From: Segatella copri | Lineage (GTDB): Bacteria; Bacteroidota; Bacteroidia; Bacteroidales; Bacteroidaceae | Direction of reading: 5' to 3' | Length of the DNA stretch: 64,000 nucleotides | Assembly (NCBI RefSeq): GCF_009495355.1 | Contig: NZ_VZAD01000038.1 | Coordinates: forward strand, 1 to 64,000 | In this document: positions 52,772-62,500 of the stretch, piece after piece | Numbering within the stretch: the stretch's first letter is position 1 | Layout: every line of letters begins with the position of its first letter | Made by a program: the position numbers and the translations under genes | Notes under the pieces: generated by a model | Databases searched by the model: none | Told to the model about the DNA's origin: nothing | The model's input: only the letters and a program-made list of their open reading frames with translations

Positions 52772-54163
52772 CTACTGCATATCATAAACCACCTGCATGA
52801 GCTTCTTACCGAGTTCGTCGGCCTGCTCCATGGTGGAAGCCTCGCTATATACGCGGATGATGGGCTCGGTATTACTCTTGCGAAGGTGAACCCACTTGTC
52901 AGGGAAGTCGAGTTTCACGCCATCGATATCTGTTACGGTCACATCCTTCTCCTTGCCATACATCTCCTTTACCTTCACGAGTATAGCATCTACATCAGTA
53001 GAAGGTGTCAGGTCGATACGATTCTTGGCGATGAAGTAGTTGGGGAAAGTGGCACGAAGCTCGCTCACCTTACAACCCCTATGTGCCAGACTGCTCAGGA
53101 AAAGGGAGATACCTACGAGGGCATCACGGCCATAGTGGCTCTCTGGATAGATGACACCGCCATTACCCTCGCCACCTATCACGGCATGAACGTCCTTCAT
53201 CTTGGTGGTGACATTCACCTCGCCTACTGCAGCAGCAGTATATTTGCCGCCATGCTTCTCGGTCACATCACGGAGAGCACGGGTAGAAGACAGGTTGCTG
53301 ACAGTATTGCCAGGAGTATGGCTCAGCACGTAATCGGCCACGCTCACCAAGGTATATTCCTCGCCAAACATCTTGCCGTCCTCGCAGATGAAAGCCAAGC
53401 GGTCAACATCAGGGTCAACAACGATACCCATGTTGTAGCCACCCTTCTTCAACTCGTCCATGATGCCACCGAGGTTCTTCTCCAATGGCTCTGGGTTGTG
53501 AGCGAAGTCGCCAGTAGGCTCACCGTTCAGGAAGGTATACTCCACTCCTAACGCATCGAGCAACTCAGGAAGGATGACACCACCCACAGAGTTGATAGAG
53601 TCAACACAAACCTTGAAATGTGCCTTACGGATAGCCTCCACATCAACGAGTTTCAAAGCAAGCACAGAATCGATATGGCGCTTGTTGAAGCTATTGTCCT
53701 CAGTATATTTGCCTAAATGATCGACATCGGCATACTCGAAGTCTTCCTTCTCGGCGATGGCAAGCACCTCATTGCCGTTGGCGGCTGTCAGGAACTCTCC
53801 CTTCTCATTGAGAAGCTTGAGGGCGTTCCACTGACGAGGATTGTGAGAGGCTGTGATGATAATACCACCTGCTGCCCCACTCATGGTGACAGCGAGTTCG
53901 GTGGTAGGAGTAGTAGCCAGACCTATGTTGAGCACATCATAACCCATGCCCATCAAGGTGCCACATACTACATTCTTGACCATCTCGCCAGAGATGCGGG
54001 CATCGCGGCCCACTACGATAGTATTGCTTGAAGACTGTCCGCTACGACGAATAAAGGTAGCGTAAGCTGAAGTAAACTTGACGATGTCGAGCGGATTAAG
54101 AGTATCGCCCGCTGGTCCGCCTATAGTTCCGCGGATACCAGAAATAGATTTGATTAGAGTCAT
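52772..54163 (-). CDS. glmM: Phosphohexomutase, likely phosphoglucosamine mutase
   Basis: A 463-residue alpha-D-phosphohexomutase. The catalytic serine loop is TASHNPRQWNALKLL (residues 104-118, Ser106 phosphorylated), the metal loop is DPDVDRLAFI (about 250), the sugar-binding loop GEGNGGVIYP (about 330), and the phosphate-binding loop RKSNTEPIIRVYSEA (about 433). The RTIGGxxG-type start (SGIRGTIGGPAGDTLNPLDIVKFTSAYATF) suits GlmM of Bacteroidota, which converts glucosamine-6-P to glucosamine-1-P for peptidoglycan and LPS. Phosphomannomutase activity cannot be ruled out. The DUF4827 gene lies 59 bp upstream on the same strand and may share its promoter. Confidence 0.88.
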   Translation of the reverse strand: MTLIKSISGIRGTIGGPAGDTLNPLDIVKFTSAYATFIRRSGQSSSNTIVVGRDARISGEMVKNVVCGTLMGMGYDVLNIGLATTPTTELAVTMSGAAGGIIITASHNPRQWNALKLLNEKGEFLTAANGNEVLAIAEKEDFEYADVDHLGKYTEDNSFNKRHIDSVLALKLVDVEAIRKAHFKVCVDSINSVGGVILPELLDALGVEYTFLNGEPTGDFAHNPEPLEKNLGGIMDELKKGGYNMGIVVDPDVDRLAFICEDGKMFGEEYTLVSVADYVLSHTPGNTVSNLSSTRALRDVTEKHGGKYTAAAVGEVNVTTKMKDVHAVIGGEGNGGVIYPESHYGRDALVGISLFLSSLAHRGCKVSELRATFPNYFIAKNRIDLTPSTDVDAILVKVKEMYGKEKDVTVTDIDGVKLDFPDKWVHLRKSNTEPIIRVYSEASTMEQADELGKKLMQVVYDMQ

Positions 54164-54222
54164 AATATTCTTATTAAGACGTTAATGCTTGATAAATGTT
54201 CAGAAGAAAAGAAACCACTCCC

Positions 54223-54939
54223 TTAACGGGCAGCCTGGAAGCGAATGTCATACAGACAGGCATACACACTCGCTGAAGCTGAGGTAGTGCCATAAGTATG
54301 AGGTACCAACAGGCGCACATGCGCCAGTTCATCGTCGGCAGTAATGAGACGCCCCACCTTGATCCAAGTGAAAGGAATCAACCAGCCTGATGGAACCGTG
54401 GCACTCACGGTACCATAATAAGAGGAATTGTAGGTATTTGCCAAGAGACTTTTTTTAATGTCGACAAAAGAGCCTTCAAACGTTCCTGACGTATTGGTTA
54501 CGCTTATCTCATCGGTCATTGCCGCATAAGTAGGCACATCATTGGTCAGTGTGATGGCCTCGTCGCATATCTTGGCACGGTTGGCAAGACAATACTCCGT
54601 GAATCGGCACAACACATTCTTGGTTTTACCCTTGGCGATATAGTCGCCACAACCATCGTTGATGACCTGCATATAGATACCATTGCTCTCGAAGAGCACA
54701 TACTCGTTGTTATTGGGATCGGTATCAGTCAACTTGACCGTCTTGTCACCAGCCTTACGGGCTTCGAAACGTTTTTCAAACTCGGCCTCTTTGATGACTT
54801 TGATATTCTCATTGCGCAAGAATGCATTGATAGAGTCCAGCTCTCTGTCGCGCTGGTCTGCATATGTCTCATTATGGTCACACGCGGCAAATGAGATCAA
54901 AGCCGCTACTGCTATCATTGCTAATAATAGTTTCTTCAT
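54223..54939 (-). CDS. DUF4827 lipoprotein
   Basis: A 238-residue lipoprotein (MKKLLLAMIAVAALISFAAC, Cys20) of the DUF4827 family of Bacteroidota. The region YADQRDRELDSINAFLRNENIKVIKEAEFEKRF resembles the start of FKBP-like peptidyl-prolyl isomerase lipoproteins that carry a similar opening, and the end SGWLIPFTWIKVGRL...HVRLLVPHTYGTTSASASVYACLYDIRF also has the look of that fold. Isomerase activity is only a guess. It sits upstream of glmM and downstream of a terminator and promoter. Confidence 0.8.
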   Translation of the reverse strand: MKKLLLAMIAVAALISFAACDHNETYADQRDRELDSINAFLRNENIKVIKEAEFEKRFEARKAGDKTVKLTDTDPNNNEYVLFESNGIYMQVINDGCGDYIAKGKTKNVLCRFTEYCLANRAKICDEAITLTNDVPTYAAMTDEISVTNTSGTFEGSFVDIKKSLLANTYNSSYYGTVSATVPSGWLIPFTWIKVGRLITADDELAHVRLLVPHTYGTTSASASVYACLYDIRFQAAR

Positions 54940-54972
54940 TCTTTAAGTTCGTAATTTTTATACAAATATGGC

Positions 54973-54981
54973 GCAAAGGTA
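54973..54981 (-). promoter_or_regulatory. -7 box of the DUF4827-glmM unit
   Basis: The minus strand reads TACCTTTGC, 33 bp before the ATG at 54939. Confidence 0.6.
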
Positions 54982-54982
54982 C

Positions 54983-55017
54983 AAAAAAAAAACAGGACTG
55001 CCAATGTTGGCAGTCCT
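54983..55017 (-). terminator. Terminator of the nucleotidyltransferase-nrnA operon
   Basis: AGGACTGCCAA/TTGGCAGTCCT (54994-55017) is an 11-bp perfect stem with a minimal loop. On the minus strand a run of T follows, just before the DUF4827 promoter. Confidence 0.8.
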
Positions 55018-55046
55018 ATTTTATTATTATTTATCACTTATCTTTC

Positions 55047-56081
55047 TTATTTCAGCAATGACTCGAACGCTTTGATGGCTTTTTTGGCTACCACCTCTGC
55101 CTCTGCCATGCTGCAGAACAACTTGCCTCCCGAGGCATTGAGATGGCCTCCGCCATTGAAAAACTGCTCGGAAACCTTGTTGCACGGGAAGTCGTCGACC
55201 GAACGAAGACTCACTAATATCAGATTGTCGCGCTCGGTATCTTCGCGCAAGGAGATGGAAAACTTATGTCCCTTGATACGCAGTGGTTCGTTGACCAAAC
55301 CTTCGAGGTCGCCCTTGATGAAATGGAATCGCTTCATATCCTGACGGGTGACACAATAATAAGATGCATGCAAGCCCTCCACCACACGGAGCTTCTCGCT
55401 CATCAAATAACCGCGAAAACGGATGGCAGAAAGGCTGCTGTTATTGAATACATTGCGATAGATCTTGTCTTTATCGATGCCCTTGGTAAGCAGCTGGCTG
55501 ATAATAAAATAGATGGTAGGGTCGGTGGAATTGTAGGTAAAACCGCCCGTATCGGTCATCATGCCACAATATACACAGGCAGCCCACTTGCGGTCCATCT
55601 GCCCGAAGCCTCCCAACTGCCACACGATGCGGAACACCAGCTCGCTGGCACTGCTCATGTGGGGCTGAGAAATCTGAAGATCGACATCCATACAGGGTGC
55701 CAGATGATGGTCGATCATCACCTTACGGGCACGACAGCCGATAAGCACATCCTGCATCTCGTCGAGACGACCAGCGCCATTGAAGTCGAGACAGAACACC
55801 AAATCGGCCTCATCGAAAGCACGCTGCACCTCGGCAGGATGCTTGTCATAACGCAGAATGGTCTGACTGTCGGGCAGCCACTGCAGATAGTCGGGCATCA
55901 TGTCGGGCATACATACCTGTGCCTGCTTGCCCTGCGAGAGCAAAAAGCCACGCCATCCCAAAGAAGAGCCGATGGCATCTCCGTCGGGCGACTTATGACA
56001 ACATATCACAATATGCTGAGAAGCCGCTATCATCTCCTGGAGGGTAGCGGCTTCTTGTGAACTCAATATATTTACGTTCAT
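55047..56081 (-). CDS. nrnA: DHH-family phosphoesterase (NrnA-like)
   Basis: A 344-residue DHH/DHHA1 protein of the NrnA type, which degrades short RNA oligomers and/or pAp. Metal-binding motifs include SPDGDAIGSS (about residue 37), the DHH motif in MIDHHLAP (about 135) and the DHHA1 motif GGGHLNASGG (about 312). Length is typical. The start codon abuts the stop of the upstream nucleotidyltransferase gene, so both are one operon ended by the hairpin at 54994-55017. Confidence 0.9.
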   Translation of the reverse strand: MNVNILSSQEAATLQEMIAASQHIVICCHKSPDGDAIGSSLGWRGFLLSQGKQAQVCMPDMMPDYLQWLPDSQTILRYDKHPAEVQRAFDEADLVFCLDFNGAGRLDEMQDVLIGCRARKVMIDHHLAPCMDVDLQISQPHMSSASELVFRIVWQLGGFGQMDRKWAACVYCGMMTDTGGFTYNSTDPTIYFIISQLLTKGIDKDKIYRNVFNNSSLSAIRFRGYLMSEKLRVVEGLHASYYCVTRQDMKRFHFIKGDLEGLVNEPLRIKGHKFSISLREDTERDNLILVSLRSVDDFPCNKVSEQFFNGGGHLNASGGKLFCSMAEAEVVAKKAIKAFESLLK

Positions 56082-56993
56082 TTAGAAGAGTTTGCTTGGA
56101 TAAACGCCTTCGTCTATCAGACTCTGAATTCTTGCTACTACTGATGGACGGTCGGCAGCATAAGTGACACCAAACCACTTGCTTGTGGTGTCGAGTACCT
56201 TGACGGTAGCTGTGCCGTCGTTGATCAGCTTGTTGACCATCAATGGAATGAAGAACTCAGCTTTCAGGTTCTCCATATTCTTAGGATCGCTGAGGAACTC
56301 CTTGAAGTAAGCCTCGCTGTGCTCAAAATAGTCGGGAGTGAAGCCCCATACGTTCATAGATACAGGAGTGTTGTCCTCAACAGCTACCCACTTGCCGTCC
56401 TCGTCCTTGTAAGACACCTTGCCGTCTACGCGCATAATCTCTGTACGCTCCACGACTGTGGTCAGATTCTCAGCATCGTCCTTTGAGCAGATGCCACGAG
56501 CCACAGTACCATTCTCGCTCAAGGTGTTGCCTACACGGAAACCTACCATGGCATAGTTGTTCTTGCTGCCCTCTGGAAGTTCGGAAAGGAACTTGCCTAT
56601 GACCTTGAAACAGTCACGATTGTAGAAGTCATCACAGTTGATGACACAGAAAGGCTCCTTGATAATGTCCTTTGCCATCAATACAGCATGGTTGGTACCC
56701 CATGGCTTCTCACGACCCTCGGGAACTGAGAATCCTTCAGGAAGAGCGTCGAGTGACTGGAAGCAGAGTTCTGCTGGGATATGTCCCTCATACTTGGCAA
56801 GTATCTTCTCACGGAACTGATCTTCAAAATCCTTACGGATGACAAAGACAATCTTGCCAAATCCTGCCTGAATGGCATCGTAAATACTGTAGTCCATAAT
56901 GGTCTCGCCGTTAGGACCCAGACCATCGAGCTGTTTCAAACCACCATAGCGGCTACCCATACCAGCCGCCAAAAGCAATAATGTAGGTTTCAT
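56082..56993 (-). CDS. Nucleotidyltransferase (sugar-phosphate NTP transferase type)
   Basis: A 303-residue NTP_transferase-fold enzyme. The start LLLAAGMGSRYGGLKQLDGL is the nucleotide-binding signature of sugar nucleotidylyltransferases, and the NCDDFY segment about residue 120 supplies the metal Asp. It differs from typical RmlA or GlmU in its central and C-terminal parts (KSPKxxEF-like FKEFLSDPKNMENLKAEFFIPLMVNKLI), so the sugar or alcohol substrate is not clear. It begins an operon with nrnA. Promoter box at 57032-57040. Confidence 0.85.
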   Translation of the reverse strand: MKPTLLLLAAGMGSRYGGLKQLDGLGPNGETIMDYSIYDAIQAGFGKIVFVIRKDFEDQFREKILAKYEGHIPAELCFQSLDALPEGFSVPEGREKPWGTNHAVLMAKDIIKEPFCVINCDDFYNRDCFKVIGKFLSELPEGSKNNYAMVGFRVGNTLSENGTVARGICSKDDAENLTTVVERTEIMRVDGKVSYKDEDGKWVAVEDNTPVSMNVWGFTPDYFEHSEAYFKEFLSDPKNMENLKAEFFIPLMVNKLINDGTATVKVLDTTSKWFGVTYAADRPSVVARIQSLIDEGVYPSKLF

Positions 56994-57031
56994 ATTTTAT
57001 TTGTTTAATAGTTGATATTATCTAACAGTAT

Positions 57032-57040
57032 GCAAAAGTA
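57032..57040 (-). promoter_or_regulatory. -7 box of the nucleotidyltransferase-nrnA operon
   Basis: The minus strand reads TACTTTTGC, leaving a leader of about 35 nt before the ATG at 56993. Confidence 0.6.
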
Positions 57041-57129
57041 ATAAAAAAATGACTGCTGCACAATTTTTATCACTTTTTTTTGGCGATTTATATTTCATTC
57101 GTCTACATCTATGCGACTACCGGCAAAAA

Positions 57130-59541
57130 TCAGAAAGGATAACCCACAGTCAGATGGAGGCTATGCGAGTTTTTGAAGGAATCGATATTGTAGAAGCCCT
57201 TCTTGCTGGTTTCGTAAGGCACATGAAGCCCCACACCCCAGTCTACACGGATGACGAACATACCCATATCATAGCGCACACCCACACCCGTGCCCACAGC
57301 CATCTGCTTGAAGAACTTTCGGAACTTGAACTGTCCCTGCGGACTGTGCTCCTCGCTGCGAAGTGTCCACACGTTGCCGGCATCAAGGAACAAGGCTCCA
57401 TACAGGTCGCCCCAGATGCGAGGACGATACTCAATGTTGGCAAGAAACTTAATGTCGCCTGTCTGGTCGATATAGGAATACTTGCTGCCTGTAGGCAGAT
57501 ACTGACCGGGGCCAATGCTTCGCACATTGAAAGCACGCACACTGTTGGCACCGCCAATGTAGAACTGCTCGTAATAAGGCGCCTTCTCGCTGTTACCATA
57601 ACTCCATACCACACCCGCATTGAGGTGACCCACCAAGGTGGAATGCTCGGCAATGCGCCAGTACTTCACAAAGTCGGTCTCCAACTTCAGGAACTGGGAA
57701 TAAGGATTGCGGAACATCTCCTTGTCCTCGTCGTTCCACTTCTTGCCAGTACAGAGATAACCCAACGACAGGATGTTGCCTGCCTCGCTGACAGTCGTCG
57801 ACCAGATGATGGGATGACGGTATTTCGCCGGACTGGTATAAGTATAGGTGTAGCTCATCTTGGGTACAAACTGGTCGCGCATGGCTATCTGCAGATAAGG
57901 ACTCTCAGAGATGGCCTCATCGAAGGCTGCGGTACGGCTGTTCATAAACTCATACGACAACACTAAAGGACTGAACGAATGGCGATGCTTGGCTGAGGTA
58001 GCCCAGTCGTAGGTAAGTTCACCCGACACCACATGGCGACGGAAATAACCAGCCCTGTTGAGCACATTCATCGATGCCTTCACTGTGGTGGAAGGAACAC
58101 CATAGAATGAACGCGGGATATGACCTTTGCGGAAACGGCGCTCACGCTGTGCCATGGTCGTAAATAGATTGAACGGGGTGACGATGCTTGGGAACGAGAG
58201 TGACACATCCGTACCATACTCATAGGAATTGATATGGTTGGAGCTGGCTCCGTTGCCCTTCTCGCCTGTCTGCCACTCGTAAGAGCCATGCAGATTGATA
58301 TCGAGCTTCTCGCCTCCACGGAAGGCATTGCGCTTGGTAAAACCTACAACCAACTCGGGACCTACACGGCCTGTGGTTTTGCCCTTGACATTGGTCTCTA
58401 TATAGAAATCATAAGGCTTGTCGAAAATCAAGTCGAGTGTGGCATCCAAGGTATCGCACAGAGCTGTGGTGTCACGAGGAGTAAACTGAAGGCTGGTATA
58501 ATTGAAGACTCCCATCGACTGCAAATGCTGGCGCGCCTTTTCCTCGTTCTCTACCCTGTATAGCTGTCGGGGACGCAAGTTCAAGTCGCGCAACACCACA
58601 CCAGCACGGATAGGCATCTTCTTGCCATGATAACGGATATTGAGGTAACGGCGACAGAAAGAATCGGTAAGCTCTTCTGTAAACTGCTTGCGGAAGTTGA
58701 TATTGATATTGCCGAGATACCACTGGCGGGTGACCTGCGAGTCGAGGCTGTCGGCCATGATCATCTTCATGCTTGCCTTGCCTGGCACATCTAAGGTATC
58801 AGCAAGATAGGAGACATAGCCATTCTGATAAAAATAATAGCCATTGTTGCGGAACAGACGGGTAAGGCGCTGACGCTCACCTTCCAGGCGAGGTACATTG
58901 AATGGGCTGCCCGTATGTACCAAAGCCTCCTGACGGGTGGAATCGATCAAAGCAGAGACTACTGATGGGAAATTGACATACTGCAACGTATCAATGGTCA
59001 TCAACGGGCCCAAAGACACATGATAAGCCAACTTGGCCTTCTTGGGATTTTTCTGGGTCAGAATCTCGTAGTTTACCTTGCCATGAAAATAGCCATACTT
59101 GGCAAGCTGGTTCTCTGCTACCTGTGCACGCAATCGTGGATTCACATTGCCCATCAATTTAGGACGTGAGCCGAATGCCTTGGTAATCCACTTGGCTATG
59201 GCGCCATCCGACTGCGAGAAAGCATTCCAAACCCAAAGGCGAACAGGGAAAGGCGTGCGATAATAACTGCTGCCGAAGAGGGCTCCATTAGGGGCAGAAG
59301 CCAGTACCGACTCCATTTCGAGAATCGTAGAATCGGCATAACCGCCTGGCTCATAATCGGTATATTCTATTTTCTTCAGACCCGTGAAGAGCTGCTCGCC
59401 TTCCTTGAGAGCACTCGTGGAAGAACAAGATGTACCTGCGGCAACCACCACTATGGCAACAAATACCATAGCCAACAGGCGGAAGCCGCGGGAATGATTA
59501 TAGGGAATGCACTTTCTGTTTTTCATCATTTGCTTTTTCAT
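57130..59541 (-). CDS. Omp85/TamA-like outer-membrane lipoprotein
   Basis: An 803-residue protein. A long N-region leads to a lipobox (VVVAAGTSC, Cys39). POTRA-like domains lie at about 40-420 (EGEQLFTGLKKIEYTD...; LRPRQLYRVENEEKARQHLQSMGVFNYTSLQFTP) and the C-terminal half is the Omp85 beta barrel with the family GGANSVRAFNVRSIGPGQY motif (lid-loop region) and a final aromatic-rich strand (LHLTVGYPF). Being a lipoprotein is typical of TamA-like (TamL) proteins of Bacteroidota. It overlaps the TamB-like gene by 4 bp, so the two form a translocation and assembly module. Confidence 0.9.
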   Translation of the reverse strand: MKKQMMKNRKCIPYNHSRGFRLLAMVFVAIVVVAAGTSCSSTSALKEGEQLFTGLKKIEYTDYEPGGYADSTILEMESVLASAPNGALFGSSYYRTPFPVRLWVWNAFSQSDGAIAKWITKAFGSRPKLMGNVNPRLRAQVAENQLAKYGYFHGKVNYEILTQKNPKKAKLAYHVSLGPLMTIDTLQYVNFPSVVSALIDSTRQEALVHTGSPFNVPRLEGERQRLTRLFRNNGYYFYQNGYVSYLADTLDVPGKASMKMIMADSLDSQVTRQWYLGNININFRKQFTEELTDSFCRRYLNIRYHGKKMPIRAGVVLRDLNLRPRQLYRVENEEKARQHLQSMGVFNYTSLQFTPRDTTALCDTLDATLDLIFDKPYDFYIETNVKGKTTGRVGPELVVGFTKRNAFRGGEKLDINLHGSYEWQTGEKGNGASSNHINSYEYGTDVSLSFPSIVTPFNLFTTMAQRERRFRKGHIPRSFYGVPSTTVKASMNVLNRAGYFRRHVVSGELTYDWATSAKHRHSFSPLVLSYEFMNSRTAAFDEAISESPYLQIAMRDQFVPKMSYTYTYTSPAKYRHPIIWSTTVSEAGNILSLGYLCTGKKWNDEDKEMFRNPYSQFLKLETDFVKYWRIAEHSTLVGHLNAGVVWSYGNSEKAPYYEQFYIGGANSVRAFNVRSIGPGQYLPTGSKYSYIDQTGDIKFLANIEYRPRIWGDLYGALFLDAGNVWTLRSEEHSPQGQFKFRKFFKQMAVGTGVGVRYDMGMFVIRVDWGVGLHVPYETSKKGFYNIDSFKNSHSLHLTVGYPF

Positions 59542-62500
59542 TTTTGTTGAACAGCTGCAGGCACAGCCTTCAGGGTGTCGGCTGCAGCACGTGGCAAAGC
59601 CTGTTTCTCGGTCTTAAAGCGGAAGATATCACTGAAGCGCTGCAATTTTCTGCGCCACATAAAACCAACACCATACTCGCCGATCTGACCCTCTAACCAG
59701 TCGTAGATGTTGTTGTTGTAGAAACCTCGGATATACTGACTGGCTCCATCGTTGAGTCGATATTGTATCTCCACATTATTAAAGAAGGTATCGTTGTTGA
59801 CAGCATTCTCCATCTCGGCTCCCGAAGAAACCTGACCGCCCACACTGAAGCTCAGACGATTGTTGAAGAATCGCTTGGCAAACTTAAAATTGTAGTCAGT
59901 ATGCAATGCACCGGCAGCATTGAGAGAGTTGTCGACAGTCATGCCTATATCAAGTCCCATGGAGCGCATGGCGGTTCCTGCAATGTTGTTGATTTCGGAA
60001 TTGAGGAACGAGCTGAGGGCACTGTTCATCGAGAACGAATTGGTATTGCCGTTGGCAAGATACATGCCCGAAGCCAGCATGGTGATAGCCACCTTGCCAC
60101 GTTCGTCCACACTCATCGTGTTCAACTCATCCTGGACGTTCATGTCGGAAGGTGCTGAGATGATAAACTGTATACCAGGCTTATTCAGTGTCTGCGACAG
60201 TTTCACCCCACACTCGAAATCTACCGATCGGCCTGTACCCTGCCCTTCATTCACGGTCGATTTGATCTTCTCGGTAGCCGTGATGTTGAGCGTAGGATTG
60301 AAAGGATCGCCCGTAAACTCGATATAACTTCCGTCCTGAATGGTAAAGGTCTTCAGTGGAATGACAGGCAAGGAGTATTTCATCTCGCCATTACTCAATG
60401 TATACTTACCCGACAGACGCAGATTGTCGGCAGGATTGTAAGTCATACGCAAGTCGCCTCCACCCACAAGGTCAATATAATTGGACTTGTCGGCATTCAG
60501 CGCACAAAGAATACGGGCAGACTCATCTATCGACATACCCAAGAGCATATCGAAGCCTTCGAGTTTTGGACGCACCACCGTCTCTTGCTTACTGTCTTTG
60601 AAATCGGTAAACTTCACCAACTCCTCAAGCTGAGTATCAGTGGTGAGTTCCGACTCTCGCAGGATATAAGTCATGTCGGTATTACCCAGCACGTCGAGCT
60701 TACCTCGCATCTTCAGATTAGACAAGGCGCCACGCATACTTCCCAAAAAGTTGACATACGCCTTACCGAAAGCCTCGGAACGGGCATTCTCCTTAGCATC
60801 TACCAGGAGGAAGTTCTGGGCACGCATCCTGACATCAAGCATCATCTTATCGAGATTGGAGAAATCCAGATAGCCCTGTATGTTGAGCGGACTCTCATTG
60901 TTGGCATACATCATGAAGTTCTCGAAGAGCAACTTACTGCCGGCTATCCTCACTGGGTCGTTGTCGAAACGCATCCTCAGTCCGTAAGGCACACTCACTA
61001 AATAAACAGAGTCCATGTATATCTCGCCGTCTACCTGTGGCTTGCTCAACGAGCCCTTGATGGTAAGACTTCCCTCACCACAACCTTCCAGACCAACAAG
61101 CTGGTCGGGCACAAATCCATTGATGAAGTGGAGCGGCAGTTTGTCCATGCCGACAGTAGCGTCGAGATAGCCCTCGCCCTCCGACTGGTAAGTACCTTTG
61201 ATGGTGGCTACGTCCTCATCGTTGTATTTCAGTATTCCGTCGACGGCATGAGTGCCATCGCTCATAGGCATATACACGAACTCGGAGCCGACATTACCCA
61301 TCGGGCAATTCTCGTAAACCAAGTTGTCGACCGATAGATTGGACGATACTGACAAGGCCTCCTTGGTCTGCACGACATGGAAATCGCCATTCATGATACC
61401 TGAGACATCAGGCATATAAGGTATGACACTCAGTACCTTGTCCAAATCAAAACGGGTCATGCCGATAGTGATATCCTGCAGGGCATCCTCATTGCCGTCG
61501 TTAGAGTAGATACGCACACCCATTCCCTTGCTGGACTCCAACTGAAGCTTGGCAGAGATACGCATATCGCGTCCCAGCATCAGATAGTTGTCATCGTTGG
61601 CTGTAAATTTCTTATATCCCAGTATAGGATGAGTATCGGTAAGACTCACCTTGATGCCGTTTTCCTGCATCATTGCCGCCAACCCTACACGCACGCCCAA
61701 CTTGCCGTTGGCATCATAGATGCGGGCTGCGATATCGGAGCCTCGCTCTGCCAACTCGCCATCCACCAATGCCTGGAATACGTATTGCGGATTCTTCTTG
61801 TTGTTCACAATCCTCGCCGTATACCGGATGGTGTCGCCCTGGGTCATCACGTTGGCACGAACCGTATCCAACTGTACACCTTGTGCCACCAAAGAGTCGA
61901 TATTAAGATGACCGTTCAGACCTGATATGGGTGAGGTACGAAGATCCATGTCCACCGTCTTGAAATGATAGCCGTTGTACTCGATAAAACGGGAGATGAA
62001 ATTGTCTTTTCCTGTGGTAAGAGTGATGCGACCCAAGGGGAACTCGCGACGGATAGCCACCTGGTCGATACGTCGGTTCTTGAGTTGACTCATCACCTCG
62101 CCTTGCAGTTCATCAAGTCTTGACAGCAACTTTTTATAACCTCCATGGGTGTCCATACGAAGATGGAAGTCACCACAATTGAGTACGGCATGGGTTGTAT
62201 CGCGACGAGTCAACACGTCGGCAACAATATCCACGGGACGATATTCTTTTTGCTGAGTCTTGATGACGATACTGCCCAACATAGCCTGCAGGTAGTGGTC
62301 CTCCTTCAGGTTGGTCTTCAGGTCTACCTGTCCACAGGCAGTTGCTCTCATAGGCACCTTGGTGAGTCCCATGAGGTAAAGGTCCACATTCCTGACATCA
62401 GCTACTACTGTTCCTTCCAGATTCTTGCTGTTGGTCAGCGCATCCAGGCTCACCAATCCCTTGAGCAACTGATTATTGCTGTCGATGTCTGCATGTACTT